Source of the DNA: Glaciecola sp. XM2 | GTDB lineage: Bacteria > Pseudomonadota > Gammaproteobacteria > Enterobacterales > Alteromonadaceae | Reading direction: 5' to 3' | Assembly (NCBI RefSeq): GCF_018595715.1 | Contig: NZ_JAHEOJ010000014.1 | Location: 124,001-188,000, forward strand | Length of the DNA: 64,000 nucleotides | Part shown: in pieces, positions 46,671 through 55,544 of the stretch | Layout of the letters: every line of letters starts with the position of its first letter | How positions within the stretch are numbered: position 1 is the first letter of the stretch | The notes under the pieces: model-generated | Told to the model about the DNA's origin: nothing | The model's input: the letters and a program-made list of their open reading frames with translations, nothing else | Databases searched by the model: none | Made by a program: the position numbers and the translations under genes

Positions 46671-47507
46671 ATGAGCGCATCTAGTAAAGCAAGGCGTATC
46701 GACAAGTACCACTTTGCACAGCAATTAGCGCATTATATGCAGCATGGATATGTGGTTTTTCGACAGCTGATGAGTGCCAACGAAATTGCTGCGATTGATA
46801 AGCACGTGGAGCGTATCTACAGTGATTGGTATCAACAAAACGAAGCGGATATTTTTACCTACAAAATGGTAAATATGCATTCGTTGACACTCCCTGAGTA
46901 TTTTGAAGAATGCGTTTCTCAGCGCGTTACGTTTTTTGACCTACTGGCCGGTGACAAATTAGTCCGAGTATTAGATACCCTATTTGGAGAGGGCCTTTAC
47001 TTCCATAACACCCAACTGTTTTTTAACCCTACCAACCCAGAGCGTCTGCCATATTGGCATCGCGATATGCAATACAGCGACTTAGATGATGCGCAGCTCG
47101 CTGCAGAACAAAACAATATGTTGAGTCTACATGTGCGCATTCCTTTGACCGATGAAACCGGAGTTGAACTTATTGGCGGCTCGCACAAGCGGTGGGATAC
47201 CGAGCTTGAGCGCAATGTAAGATTGCAATTAAATGGCCACACAGACAATGAACCTCTGCCTAATAGTAAACTCATTTCACTGGCGACAGGCGACGTATTG
47301 ATTTTCAATGCGCAAATGATACATCGAGGTAATTATTCTCAAAACGCATCACGCAAAGCCCTAGATTTGTGTATAGGTAAATACCATCGGCTGACAGCCG
47401 GAGCACTAGATAAGCGTGTCTTGCCATCTGAAGAAGAGATGTTGAAGCTAAAGCATAGGTCTTGGTTCCGTTTAGCAGCAAACATAGGTAACACACCGAG
47501 CACGTAA
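46671..47507 (+). CDS. Phytanoyl-CoA dioxygenase (PhyH) family oxygenase
   Basis: The product is 278 residues from ATG 46671; an in-frame GTG at 46656 would add five residues, and neither has a strong SD. It is an Fe(II)/2-oxoglutarate oxygenase with the facial triad visible as WHRDMQ (HxD) and the distal His in MIHRGNY; the 2-oxoglutarate-binding Arg is probably in ASRKALDL. GYVVFRQLMS at the N-terminus is typical. Members hydroxylate CoA esters, amino acids and natural products. It is third in the SDR-amidohydrolase-PhyH run and converges on the kynureninase-like gene. Confidence 0.87.
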   Translation: MSASSKARRIDKYHFAQQLAHYMQHGYVVFRQLMSANEIAAIDKHVERIYSDWYQQNEADIFTYKMVNMHSLTLPEYFEECVSQRVTFFDLLAGDKLVRVLDTLFGEGLYFHNTQLFFNPTNPERLPYWHRDMQYSDLDDAQLAAEQNNMLSLHVRIPLTDETGVELIGGSHKRWDTELERNVRLQLNGHTDNEPLPNSKLISLATGDVLIFNAQMIHRGNYSQNASRKALDLCIGKYHRLTAGALDKRVLPSEEEMLKLKHRSWFRLAANIGNTPST

Positions 47508-47549
47508 ATAGGGCATTTTTAAGTTGGTAGTAGAACAATAACCGAGCGT

Positions 47550-48674
47550 TTATTCAAACACGCTTAAAACCTTATCCACCTCATTATACGAATTGATTAT
47601 TCCAAACGATAAGCGCACCACGTTCTTTCTAAAGTCGTGTTTTATTTTATGTTGCTGAAAAGCAGATTCGATAGTCGATTTTGCATTGCTTTCCAGTGGT
47701 AAGCAAAGTGATCCTGTAAACTCATCTTGTTGGTAGTGAGAAGGAATTATGCCTTGGTAGTTCGCTACAAAACGCTGCATTAACGATACGTTGTGGGCTC
47801 TGATGACTTGAGTTCCAACGCTTAGATGCACATTTATTGCCGCCGCTGCCATGCAAAACGGCGCAATGTCGGGTGTGCCGCCCCAAAACTTCAGTGCATT
47901 GTTCGCGGCTTTAAAGTGGCGAATGTCGAATTCAAAGGGATTTTCATGACTAAACCACGCCACGTGATCTGGGGCGAGGTCTTCAACTTTATTGCTTGGT
48001 ACATACAAAAATCCCGCGCCAGGGCCGCCGCTTAGCCACTTAACGCACGAGCCCACGACACAATCGACGGACCATGTTTGTATATCAATGGGAATGATCC
48101 CCACTGATTGCGCAATATCAACGGCACATAACACATTATTACGCTGTGCAATTTTGCTGATGTCTTTTACGTTTGAAAGCACACCAGTATTAGAGTGCGC
48201 ATGGGTAATCAGTGCAGCAAATACCGAGTTTTCGCGTAAAGCTTGCTCCCATGCATCGAGATCATTTGGAGCAAACGACACCAGTTCTAGGGTGAGGGAA
48301 TAAGTGTCGCATAGTCCCTTTACAGCAAAGCCTAAAGAGGCAAATGCTTCTTCATGCATAATCACGGTGCGGCGTTTACCATCTTTACGGTTTTTTGCGC
48401 TAGCGGCTAACCATTGTGAAAATCCAAGCGATACCGAAGGCTGGGGGCATAACTCGCTTTGATTTACGTTTAACAGAACGCTCAATGCCTGAGTAAACGC
48501 CTCTATTTGAGAAAGCCACTGTGGCCAGGCATCTCCTGCGCAATGTTGCCAAGGATTGAGATAATGTGCTTTAAGTGCTATCTCAGCGTCTTTGCATAAC
48601 GGACCCACCGAGTGGGAAAGGGCATAGATACCCTCTGGGCGATGATAATGTTGGGCAAGCGTGCTTATCGTCAT
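47550..48674 (-). CDS. Kynureninase-like PLP enzyme (class V fold)
   Basis: The 374-residue fold-type I PLP enzyme has the Schiff-base Lys212 in GSCVKWLSGGPGAGFLYV and the PLP-pairing Asp186 in AVDIAQSVG. Kynureninase-like features are the PGAG segment and the WGGTPDIAPF region, but the canonical KYLN is KWLS and the AH of DxAH is AQ. True kynureninase cleaves kynurenine to anthranilate and alanine. Its position after a TDO-like gene (29 bases) supports a kynurenine-type substrate, yet the sequence is divergent, so a related beta-gamma lyase is equally possible. Confidence 0.8.
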   Translation of the reverse strand: MTISTLAQHYHRPEGIYALSHSVGPLCKDAEIALKAHYLNPWQHCAGDAWPQWLSQIEAFTQALSVLLNVNQSELCPQPSVSLGFSQWLAASAKNRKDGKRRTVIMHEEAFASLGFAVKGLCDTYSLTLELVSFAPNDLDAWEQALRENSVFAALITHAHSNTGVLSNVKDISKIAQRNNVLCAVDIAQSVGIIPIDIQTWSVDCVVGSCVKWLSGGPGAGFLYVPSNKVEDLAPDHVAWFSHENPFEFDIRHFKAANNALKFWGGTPDIAPFCMAAAAINVHLSVGTQVIRAHNVSLMQRFVANYQGIIPSHYQQDEFTGSLCLPLESNAKSTIESAFQQHKIKHDFRKNVVRLSFGIINSYNEVDKVLSVFE

Positions 48675-48703
48675 GATGTAATCAGTCTCAACTCAGTGTG
48701 TTA

Positions 48704-49447
48704 TCAAGATTTACCGCTAATAGAAGGTCGCACTTTACCATACGCGCTACCCCAACGATTTGTCATTTCACTGCGAATTTCCCACAATTCGGGGAAGAAG
48801 CGTTTGCTCGCGCCTGATTGCAACAGGTCAACAGGGCGACCTTTGAGTGAGTCTGAGCCTAAGCCTATAGAGCGATGAATCAAGAATAGGTGGCGCCAAC
48901 GAAACAGTTGAAAAAGCTCATCGTATTCAATTAACGCTTCGGCGATAGCATATTTGTCATCATGACAATATTCCTCATCATATATCGACGAGATTGAAAT
49001 TTTGCCGTTGTCCAAATAGTGCTCATTAAACCCATCCCATAAATCCTTTGGCATTTTTAATAAGGTTCTAAAACCTGGCGACTCTTGCCCGCTGCCATTC
49101 CCTAGTTGCAAACGTATTTGCTGATACTCTTTTGGCGACATGGTTTCAAGCACGCTTAGTTGCTCTATCATCATGCGTTGCAGACGATGAACACGATTAA
49201 ACAGCGTTACCACGCGATGACTCTGTTTTTGCGCCATGTAATCCATGATTTCAGCTAAGGTAAATGCCATAAGCTTCATCCAAAGCTCTTCAGTTTGATG
49301 CACAATTTGAAACTGTAGCTCGTCACTCGTGGCTAAGTCATTGAGCGGCTTTTGACAGCTTAATAGCTTATCGCACTGCAAATACACACCATAGTCGAGC
49401 ATTTCAGGTGACTCAATCATTTTATAATAGGCTTGTTTCTTCGACAT
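48704..49447 (-). CDS. Tryptophan 2,3-dioxygenase-like heme protein, divergent
   Basis: This 247-residue protein is shorter than typical bacterial TDO (about 280-300). The pocket Phe46 and His50 in LQFQIVHQTEELW, Arg112 in EYQQIRLQLG, and the proximal heme His186 in LFRWRHL are kept. The substrate loop GTGGSSG of true TDO is replaced by DSLKGRP; the key Thr aligns with Ser200, and the GNGSGQESPG segment is unlike TDO. It is likely a member of the heme-dependent aromatic oxygenase superfamily acting on tryptophan or a related indole. It is cotranscribed with the PLP enzyme; no kynurenine formamidase gene is nearby. Confidence 0.82.
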   Translation of the reverse strand: MSKKQAYYKMIESPEMLDYGVYLQCDKLLSCQKPLNDLATSDELQFQIVHQTEELWMKLMAFTLAEIMDYMAQKQSHRVVTLFNRVHRLQRMMIEQLSVLETMSPKEYQQIRLQLGNGSGQESPGFRTLLKMPKDLWDGFNEHYLDNGKISISSIYDEEYCHDDKYAIAEALIEYDELFQLFRWRHLFLIHRSIGLGSDSLKGRPVDLLQSGASKRFFPELWEIRSEMTNRWGSAYGKVRPSISGKS

Positions 49448-49588
49448 TTAAGAATTCCGTTAGCAACACTGGCAACAGAATATCTATTTTTATTCGAAAC
49501 ATTGTTGGCTTTATTTTACGTATTTGGACATAATTCAGAACAACGTTCATATAAAGCATTAAAATACAAAACAAAGGTCTCAACTGCC

Positions 49589-50056
49589 GTGGATAAAGTC
49601 GCACTGAGTAAGCAAGATAAAGCTATTTTAACCCTCATCGAACAAGATGGTCGCATGTCGTTTTCAGCGCTCGCTGAGCGAGTAGGTTTGAGTAAGACAC
49701 CATGTTGGAATCGCGTGAAAGCCCTGGAGAATAGCGGGCTGATTCATGCTTACAAGGCGCAACTTAATGCAAGCGCATTGGGGCTCGAAATTCGTGCGTT
49801 TGTGCACGTGGTGGTGAATTTTGAGCAATCAGAAGCATTTGAGCAAGCGGTGCTAGCGCATAGTCACATTCTCAGATGCGAAGCGGTGACAGGTGATTTT
49901 GATTATTTATTAGAAATTGCCGCACAAAACATGCCGCGACTAGACGTACTGCTACGAAAGGAACTATCGAAATTACCAGGTATCGCGCGCTTTAGCACTT
50001 CTATCTCAACACGAGAAGTGAAAAATGAACCACACTTTATGCCCTTACTTGAGTAG
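49589..50056 (+). CDS. Lrp/AsnC-family regulator
   Basis: The product is 155 residues from GTG 49589; the frame stays open upstream but that part overlaps the TDO-like gene. The N-terminal HTH (SALAERVGLSKTPCWNRVKALENSGLI) and the RAM/AsnC ligand domain (FVHVVVNFEQSEAF, CEAVTGDFDYLLEI) are complete. It is divergent from the TDO-like/kynureninase-like pair across 141 bases, so it is the likely local regulator, responding to an amino acid such as tryptophan or kynurenine. The ligand is inferred from context. Confidence 0.9.
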   Translation: MDKVALSKQDKAILTLIEQDGRMSFSALAERVGLSKTPCWNRVKALENSGLIHAYKAQLNASALGLEIRAFVHVVVNFEQSEAFEQAVLAHSHILRCEAVTGDFDYLLEIAAQNMPRLDVLLRKELSKLPGIARFSTSISTREVKNEPHFMPLLE

Positions 50057-50214
50057 CGCTTGGCACTAAAGCGTGTACAAAAATAGTCAATTCGACACAT
50101 TTCGACACACTTTTTTACCGCGTATTACATATCTTTGCTTATATTACGAAGCATGCTGGCCTCAGGGCTAGTATACTAGTGTGTTATAAGGTTACCTACA
50201 ACATCAGGAACTCC

Positions 50215-51399
50215 ATGAGCAGTAAAGTGAAAACCATTGGCATACCTCTTAGCATTTTGGTGATAGCGATTGCGCTTGCGATCGTGATGGTAAGCATGCG
50301 ACCGGCGCCCGAAAAGAAAGAAGTCGAAGTTCCTAAGTTTTTAGTGGATGCTGCGCCAATAGAGTTTAATAACGTAGAGTTTCTAGTATATGCACAAGGG
50401 GCCGTTCAGCCAAAAAATCAAACCATGCTGAGCACGCAGGTCAGCGGCAGAGTGATGAAAGTGGCTGATAACTTCGTTGAAGGTGGCTTTTTTAAAAAAG
50501 GCGATGTGCTCGTTGAGCTAGAGCGGGTCGATTATGAGACCGACTTGCTTCTCGCTGAGGCGGAACTTGCTCGGGCTCTAGCGGCGCTTGAAGAAGAAGA
50601 AGCGCGAGGTAGAGTTGCACAAAAAGAGTGGAGTTCAATTAAATCTGGCACAGCGCCTGAGTTAGGGCTGCGAAAGCCACAGCTGGCGCGTGAGCAAGCG
50701 AACCTTAAAGGTGCTCAAGCCAACCTAGAAAGAGCAAAGCGTAACCTAGCGCGCACGCAAATCAAAGCCCCTTACGATGGTTTAGTCAGAAGCCGCAGCG
50801 TTGATATCGGTCAGTTTCTTCCTTTAGGTTCACAGGTCGGTGAGGTGTTTTCGACAGACGTAGCAGAGGTTCGTCTACCGCTTACAGATGATGATGTGAT
50901 GTTTATTGGGGATATCCGCGAAACGCAACCGTTGGTGACGTTGTCGGCAGATGTAGCTGGAAAACGTCAGTTTTGGCAGGGCCGTTTAGTCAGAGACGAG
51001 GCTGTTCTCGATGAAGCCCGCCGCGTTATTTATGGCGTGGTTGAAGTCATCGATCCATACGGTTTAAGCGAGAACAATCGTAACTTTACTCCGCTTAAGT
51101 TTGGGCGCTTTGTGAGTGCTGAAATCGCTGGGGTGCAAGCCGACAATATTATAAAATTGCCGCGTTTTGTATTGCGCTTAGACGGCACGATTTTAACGGT
51201 CAACCCAAATTCTACAATTTCTATCAATGATGTCGAGGTGGTTCGTACCGATGAGGACTTTGTTTACATCGGTGGTGGGCTCGCGCCTGATCATAAAGTT
51301 GTGCTTAGCGCGGTATCGTCTCCATACGAGGGAATGCCGGTAAGAATGATTGAAAACCCTCCTAAGGTTGATGATAAGCAAAGTGAGGTTTCGCTATGA
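50215..51399 (+). CDS. RND efflux periplasmic adaptor (MFP)
   Basis: The product is 394 residues from ATG 50215, with AGGA six bases upstream; an in-frame start 12 codons earlier lacks support. An N-terminal TM anchor (about 8-28) is followed by the lipoyl domain (AQGAVQPKNQTMLSTQVSGRVMKV), an alpha-hairpin with coiled-coil (about 118-190, LAEAELARALAALEEEE), the second lipoyl half (IKAPYDGLVRSRSVDIGQFL) and beta-barrel and membrane-proximal domains. It links the pump to an outer-membrane channel. It overlaps the permease gene by four bases. Confidence 0.93.
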   Translation: MSSKVKTIGIPLSILVIAIALAIVMVSMRPAPEKKEVEVPKFLVDAAPIEFNNVEFLVYAQGAVQPKNQTMLSTQVSGRVMKVADNFVEGGFFKKGDVLVELERVDYETDLLLAEAELARALAALEEEEARGRVAQKEWSSIKSGTAPELGLRKPQLAREQANLKGAQANLERAKRNLARTQIKAPYDGLVRSRSVDIGQFLPLGSQVGEVFSTDVAEVRLPLTDDDVMFIGDIRETQPLVTLSADVAGKRQFWQGRLVRDEAVLDEARRVIYGVVEVIDPYGLSENNRNFTPLKFGRFVSAEIAGVQADNIIKLPRFVLRLDGTILTVNPNSTISINDVEVVRTDEDFVYIGGGLAPDHKVVLSAVSSPYEGMPVRMIENPPKVDDKQSEVSL

Positions 51400-54300
51400 G
51401 TGAAGAGCATATAGACACTCAATCAGGGATTATTGCTTGGTTTGCACGCAACAGTGTGGCCGCAAACTTACTGATGTTTTCGATTATATTCGGCGGTATT
51501 TTTGGTATCTATCAGGTACAAAAGCAGGTGTTCCCTCAGTTTGTCATAAACCAAATTGTGGTTTCTGTTCCATATTTAGGGGCTGCGCCTCAAGAAGTGG
51601 AAGAGGGTGTGGTTGTTAAAATCGAGGAGGCAGTTAAAAACCTCGAAGGTATCAAGAAAATGACGTCTACCTCCCGCGAAGGGGCTGGTACGGTCAGGAT
51701 TGAAGTGGAAGATGGTTACGATGTGCAAGAGCTTCTTGATGAAGTTAACGCCCAAGTAGATGCTATCCCAACGTTTCCTGCAAATACAGAAAAGCCGTTG
51801 GTAAGGCGTGTCAAGTTTCCACAAGATGTGCTGTGGGTATCGGTGTATGGTGATGTTAGTGAACGTGCACTTAAAGACATTACACGCTCCATGCGAGATG
51901 AAATGGCGAATCTGCCTGGGGTATCTGATGTAACCATGGTGGGCGTTCGCGACTATGAAGTCTCGATTGAAATATCTGAAACTGATTTGCAAGCATATAA
52001 TTTAACCTTCGATGAAGTTGTCGGTGCAATCCGCGCCAGTAGTATCGATATTCCCGGTGGCTCTATCAAGAGTGAAAACGGCGACATTTTATTAAGAGCA
52101 AAAGGACAGGCGTATACTGCTTGGGATTATGCAAGTATTCCGCTAATTAACCAAAGAGATGGCACACGCCTGTTATTAGGCGATATTGCATCCATAAACG
52201 ATGGTTTTGTAGAAGACAATCAGTTCTCCAAGTTCGATGGAAAAACCGCGATGACCATTCGTGTGCGCGCAATAGGTGACCAAAACGCACTAGAGATTTC
52301 TGAACAAATAAATACATATTTGGATGAAAAACGTGCCCAATTGCCACCCAGCGTGAACGCAGATTCTTGGGGCGACAGATCGTTTTATCTTGCCGACCGT
52401 TTGAGCATGATGATTGAAAATATGTTGTTTGGTTCTTTCCTGGTATTTTTGGTGCTCTCGCTATTTTTGAAAATCAAACTGGCGTTTTGGGTAATGGTAG
52501 GCTTGCCAGTATGCTTCTTAGGCACACTGATGTTGATGCCACTAGAATATTTTGATGTATCCATTAACCTCTTATCGTTGTTTGGTTTCATCTTGGTGCT
52601 AGGGATAGTAGTCGACGATGCCATTATTATGGGCGAGTCGGCCTATTCTGAAATGGATAAACACGGGCACAGCGTCGACAACATTATTCGAGGCGTAAAG
52701 CGAGTCGCAATGCCCGCTACCTTCGGGGTGTTAACGACAATTGCAGCCTTCTCCCCGCTGTTGATGGTCTCAGGCACTTTCGGAGTGATTTGGAAAACCA
52801 TTGGTATGGTAGTGATACTTTGCCTCGTGTTCTCGTTAATTGAATCAAAACTGATCCTGCCGGCGCATTTAGCCCACATGAAAGTGAAGCCATACGATCC
52901 GAATACCGCAAATTGGTTTCAACAAAAGCGTGAAGCATTTAATCATTTATTAAAGCGCTTTGTGGCAAATAAGTACGTGCCATTTCTAGTCAAGGCTGTG
53001 AAATATCGTTACACCACGCTTGTGACGTTTATCGCTATGCTGATCTTAACCATTGGGTTGTTTGCCGGCGGCATCGTTCGCTTTGAGTTCTTTCCTGATG
53101 TGCCGTCGGACTTTTTGTCAGCAAACATAGAGATGGAAGCGGGGAGTTCATTAACCCAGCGTGATCAGGTCATCAGGAACATCATGAACGCTGCTATGGA
53201 AATGGATGATGAAGTCGCACAGGAAACTGGCGAAGATGCCATTAAGCATATGTTAGCGTTTGATAACGGTACGCTAGCGGGGCAAATTCTGATTGAGTTA
53301 ACCAAAGGCGAAACTCGCGAACTAACCGACGTTCAGATTCAAGATATTTGGCGGGCTAAACTTCCAGAAATGGCAGGTATTCGTTCGTTGACAATTGGTG
53401 GAATGGGCGGTCCTGGCGGAGGCGGCGCAGATTTAGATTTTGAATTTTCATCAAACGATTTACAGGCTTTGCAAAATGTTACTGCCGAGCTTAAGAGCTA
53501 CCTGCAAGCCTATGATGGGGTGAGTGAGATTAACGATACCTTCAGCGGTGGCAGCGACGAAATTCAACTAGAGGTAAAACCTCAGGCTGAGGCGATTGGA
53601 ATTTCTTTGGCGCAATTAGCACAACAAGTGCGCTATGGCTTCTTTGGTGCTGAAGCGCAGCGAATTCAGCGCTTTGATGAAGAAGTCAAAGTCATGGTGA
53701 GGTACCCACAAGAGCAGCGCAACTCTATTGGTAATCTTGAAAACATGCGTGTTCGTGCTCCAAATGGGGACGATGTGCCGTTTAATCAGGTCGCCAGAAT
53801 TGAGCTTGCTGAGGGCTATGCCAGTATTATTCGCGTAGATGGGGCTCGTTCAATTACCGTAACGGGTAAAGTCAACAGTGACATGCTTGACACGGGTGTG
53901 GTGGTTAGAGAAATAACCACAGACGTGATACCTGAAATCTTATCTCGTTATCCAAATGTTGAGTTTAAGGTGCAAGGGAATACGAGAGAACAGGACGAGG
54001 CAACCCTCTCGTTACTGCAAGGCTTTTTGTTTGCGATGCTGGCGATATTTGCGCTTATGGCGATTCCGTTAAAGTCATACTCGCAGCCATTAATTATTAT
54101 GTCGGTTATTCCATTTGGCATGGTAGGGGCGATTGTTGGACATTTACTGCTTGGTCAAGCGGTAAGCGTGCTGTCGATTTGCGGCATCATTGCCTTGTCG
54201 GGAGTGGTCGTGAACGATTCGTTGATCATGGTCGATTTCGTTAACAGGGCGAGAAGAGAAGGGCGCTCACTGATTGACTCAGTCATAAATGCCGGCAGCC

Positions 54301-54554
54301 AGCGTTTCAGAGCGATAATTTTGACGTCGTTAACGACGTTTATGGGTTTAATGCCAATCGTCTTTGAAAAGAGCCTACAGGCGCAAATTGTAATACCTAT
54401 GGCAATATCCTTAGCATTCGGTATTCTTTTTGCCACGATAATTACGCTATTACTTGTGCCAGCGCTTTATCTTATCTTAAATGATATTAAAGGCATGTTC
54501 ACAGGCAAACGCGACGAACTTGGCATAGACAATTACATGCTAGATAAGATTTAA
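51396..54554 (+). CDS. RND-family efflux permease
   Basis: The 1052-residue inner-membrane protein has 12 TM segments and two large periplasmic loops. The proton-relay Asp407 and Asp408 in GIVVDDAIIMGES fall at exactly the AcrB positions. GVLTTIAAFSPLLMVSG and the second-half ISGVVVNDSLIMVDFVN and TSLTTFMGLMPIVFE are family landmarks. A Gly-rich turn (GGMGGPGGGGADLD, about 669-682) in the second pore loop is notable. Class: HAE/AcrB-like; substrate unknown, and no TolC is encoded here. Its stop overlaps the stop of the convergent DMT gene (TTAA). Confidence 0.94.
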   Translation: MSEEHIDTQSGIIAWFARNSVAANLLMFSIIFGGIFGIYQVQKQVFPQFVINQIVVSVPYLGAAPQEVEEGVVVKIEEAVKNLEGIKKMTSTSREGAGTVRIEVEDGYDVQELLDEVNAQVDAIPTFPANTEKPLVRRVKFPQDVLWVSVYGDVSERALKDITRSMRDEMANLPGVSDVTMVGVRDYEVSIEISETDLQAYNLTFDEVVGAIRASSIDIPGGSIKSENGDILLRAKGQAYTAWDYASIPLINQRDGTRLLLGDIASINDGFVEDNQFSKFDGKTAMTIRVRAIGDQNALEISEQINTYLDEKRAQLPPSVNADSWGDRSFYLADRLSMMIENMLFGSFLVFLVLSLFLKIKLAFWVMVGLPVCFLGTLMLMPLEYFDVSINLLSLFGFILVLGIVVDDAIIMGESAYSEMDKHGHSVDNIIRGVKRVAMPATFGVLTTIAAFSPLLMVSGTFGVIWKTIGMVVILCLVFSLIESKLILPAHLAHMKVKPYDPNTANWFQQKREAFNHLLKRFVANKYVPFLVKAVKYRYTTLVTFIAMLILTIGLFAGGIVRFEFFPDVPSDFLSANIEMEAGSSLTQRDQVIRNIMNAAMEMDDEVAQETGEDAIKHMLAFDNGTLAGQILIELTKGETRELTDVQIQDIWRAKLPEMAGIRSLTIGGMGGPGGGGADLDFEFSSNDLQALQNVTAELKSYLQAYDGVSEINDTFSGGSDEIQLEVKPQAEAIGISLAQLAQQVRYGFFGAEAQRIQRFDEEVKVMVRYPQEQRNSIGNLENMRVRAPNGDDVPFNQVARIELAEGYASIIRVDGARSITVTGKVNSDMLDTGVVVREITTDVIPEILSRYPNVEFKVQGNTREQDEATLSLLQGFLFAMLAIFALMAIPLKSYSQPLIIMSVIPFGMVGAIVGHLLLGQAVSVLSICGIIALSGVVVNDSLIMVDFVNRARREGRSLIDSVINAGSQRFRAIILTSLTTFMGLMPIVFEKSLQAQIVIPMAISLAFGILFATIITLLLVPALYLILNDIKGMFTGKRDELGIDNYMLDKI

Positions 54555-55465
54555 GACGGCTCTATATGCATCCACTTGCTCAAAAATCGGTTCGCCTTGC
54601 CCATGGCAATTGCGTTTCCGATGAGCACTAGTATCACGCCTATAACCGCATATATGCTCCACATATATGATTCAAAAAACGTCGAAATAATCAGTGCCAC
54701 AATAGGGTATACAAGTACGACGTAAGCCGATTTATCAGAGCCTATTTGTTTCAATAACTTCATATATGAGCCAAACGCAAGTACTGAGCCAAACACCGCT
54801 AAATATACTAGTGCGTAATAGTAGGATGGGGTTGAGGGCAAGGTAAAGCTCGCACCGCTGAGCCATGCAATGCTCAGCGTACAAATTACGCCGTATGTCA
54901 TACACCAAAAATTCATTGGGACGACTTCGGTCTTTTTATCTAAAATTAACTCTGAAATGATGTTGCCGATTGACGCTGACAAAAACGAAGCGGTTGCCAG
55001 TAATAAGCCTACCGTAATGCCTGCTTTAACCGACATCTGCTCAAATTCAGGCGCAAATATCAAGCCTATCCCAAGTAGCCCCAAAGTTGCGCCGATGACC
55101 ACTTCTAGCCTAATGGGCTTACCTAAAAATAAACGCCTGAGTACCACGTTAAAGTAAATCACGCTGGAACTAAGTAAGGCTAACAGAGCGCTTATCATGT
55201 GCTGTTGAGCGGCGTACAAAAACGAATAATCTAGGGTGTAAAAGAAGATCCCCGCAGCAAGTAAATACTTGTGCAGTGATAGTGGAAGGATTAAAGAAAT
55301 CCCTTTTACTTTGCACCATAGCGCCAGTAATGCCGCTGCAATCGCAAAACGCAGCCCTACCGATACCATGACCGAGGTTTCACCGGTCTGAAAGGTAATG
55401 GCAATCCAAGTAGAACCCCAAATAAGTACGCAGGCACTGAATAAGAACACATTTGAATGAAGCAT
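54551..55465 (-). CDS. EamA/DMT-family transporter
   Basis: The 304-residue protein has ten TM segments in two EamA repeats: FSACVLIWGSTWIAITFQTGETSVMVSVGLRFAIAAALLA and YLAVFGSVLAFGSYMKLLKQIGSDKSAYVVLVYPIVALIIS. Members export amino acids, nucleosides or drugs. It ends inside the stop codon of the RND gene; it has its own promoter on the minus strand. Substrate unknown. Confidence 0.93.
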   Translation of the reverse strand: MLHSNVFLFSACVLIWGSTWIAITFQTGETSVMVSVGLRFAIAAALLALWCKVKGISLILPLSLHKYLLAAGIFFYTLDYSFLYAAQQHMISALLALLSSSVIYFNVVLRRLFLGKPIRLEVVIGATLGLLGIGLIFAPEFEQMSVKAGITVGLLLATASFLSASIGNIISELILDKKTEVVPMNFWCMTYGVICTLSIAWLSGASFTLPSTPSYYYALVYLAVFGSVLAFGSYMKLLKQIGSDKSAYVVLVYPIVALIISTFFESYMWSIYAVIGVILVLIGNAIAMGKANRFLSKWMHIEPS

Positions 55466-55492
55466 TTACGGCATCTATCTCGCTAGAGAAAA

Positions 55493-55522
55493 AGTAAAAA
55501 GGCCAGTCATCGACCGGCCTTA
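55493..55522 (-). terminator. Terminator of the TonB receptor gene
   Basis: Reading the minus strand, AAGGCC-N-GTC pairs with GAC-N-GGCCTT around a three-base loop, and a T-rich run follows. It lies 23 bases past the TonB receptor stop. Confidence 0.8.
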
Positions 55523-55544
55523 CCAGATTACTAAAACAGGGTGC

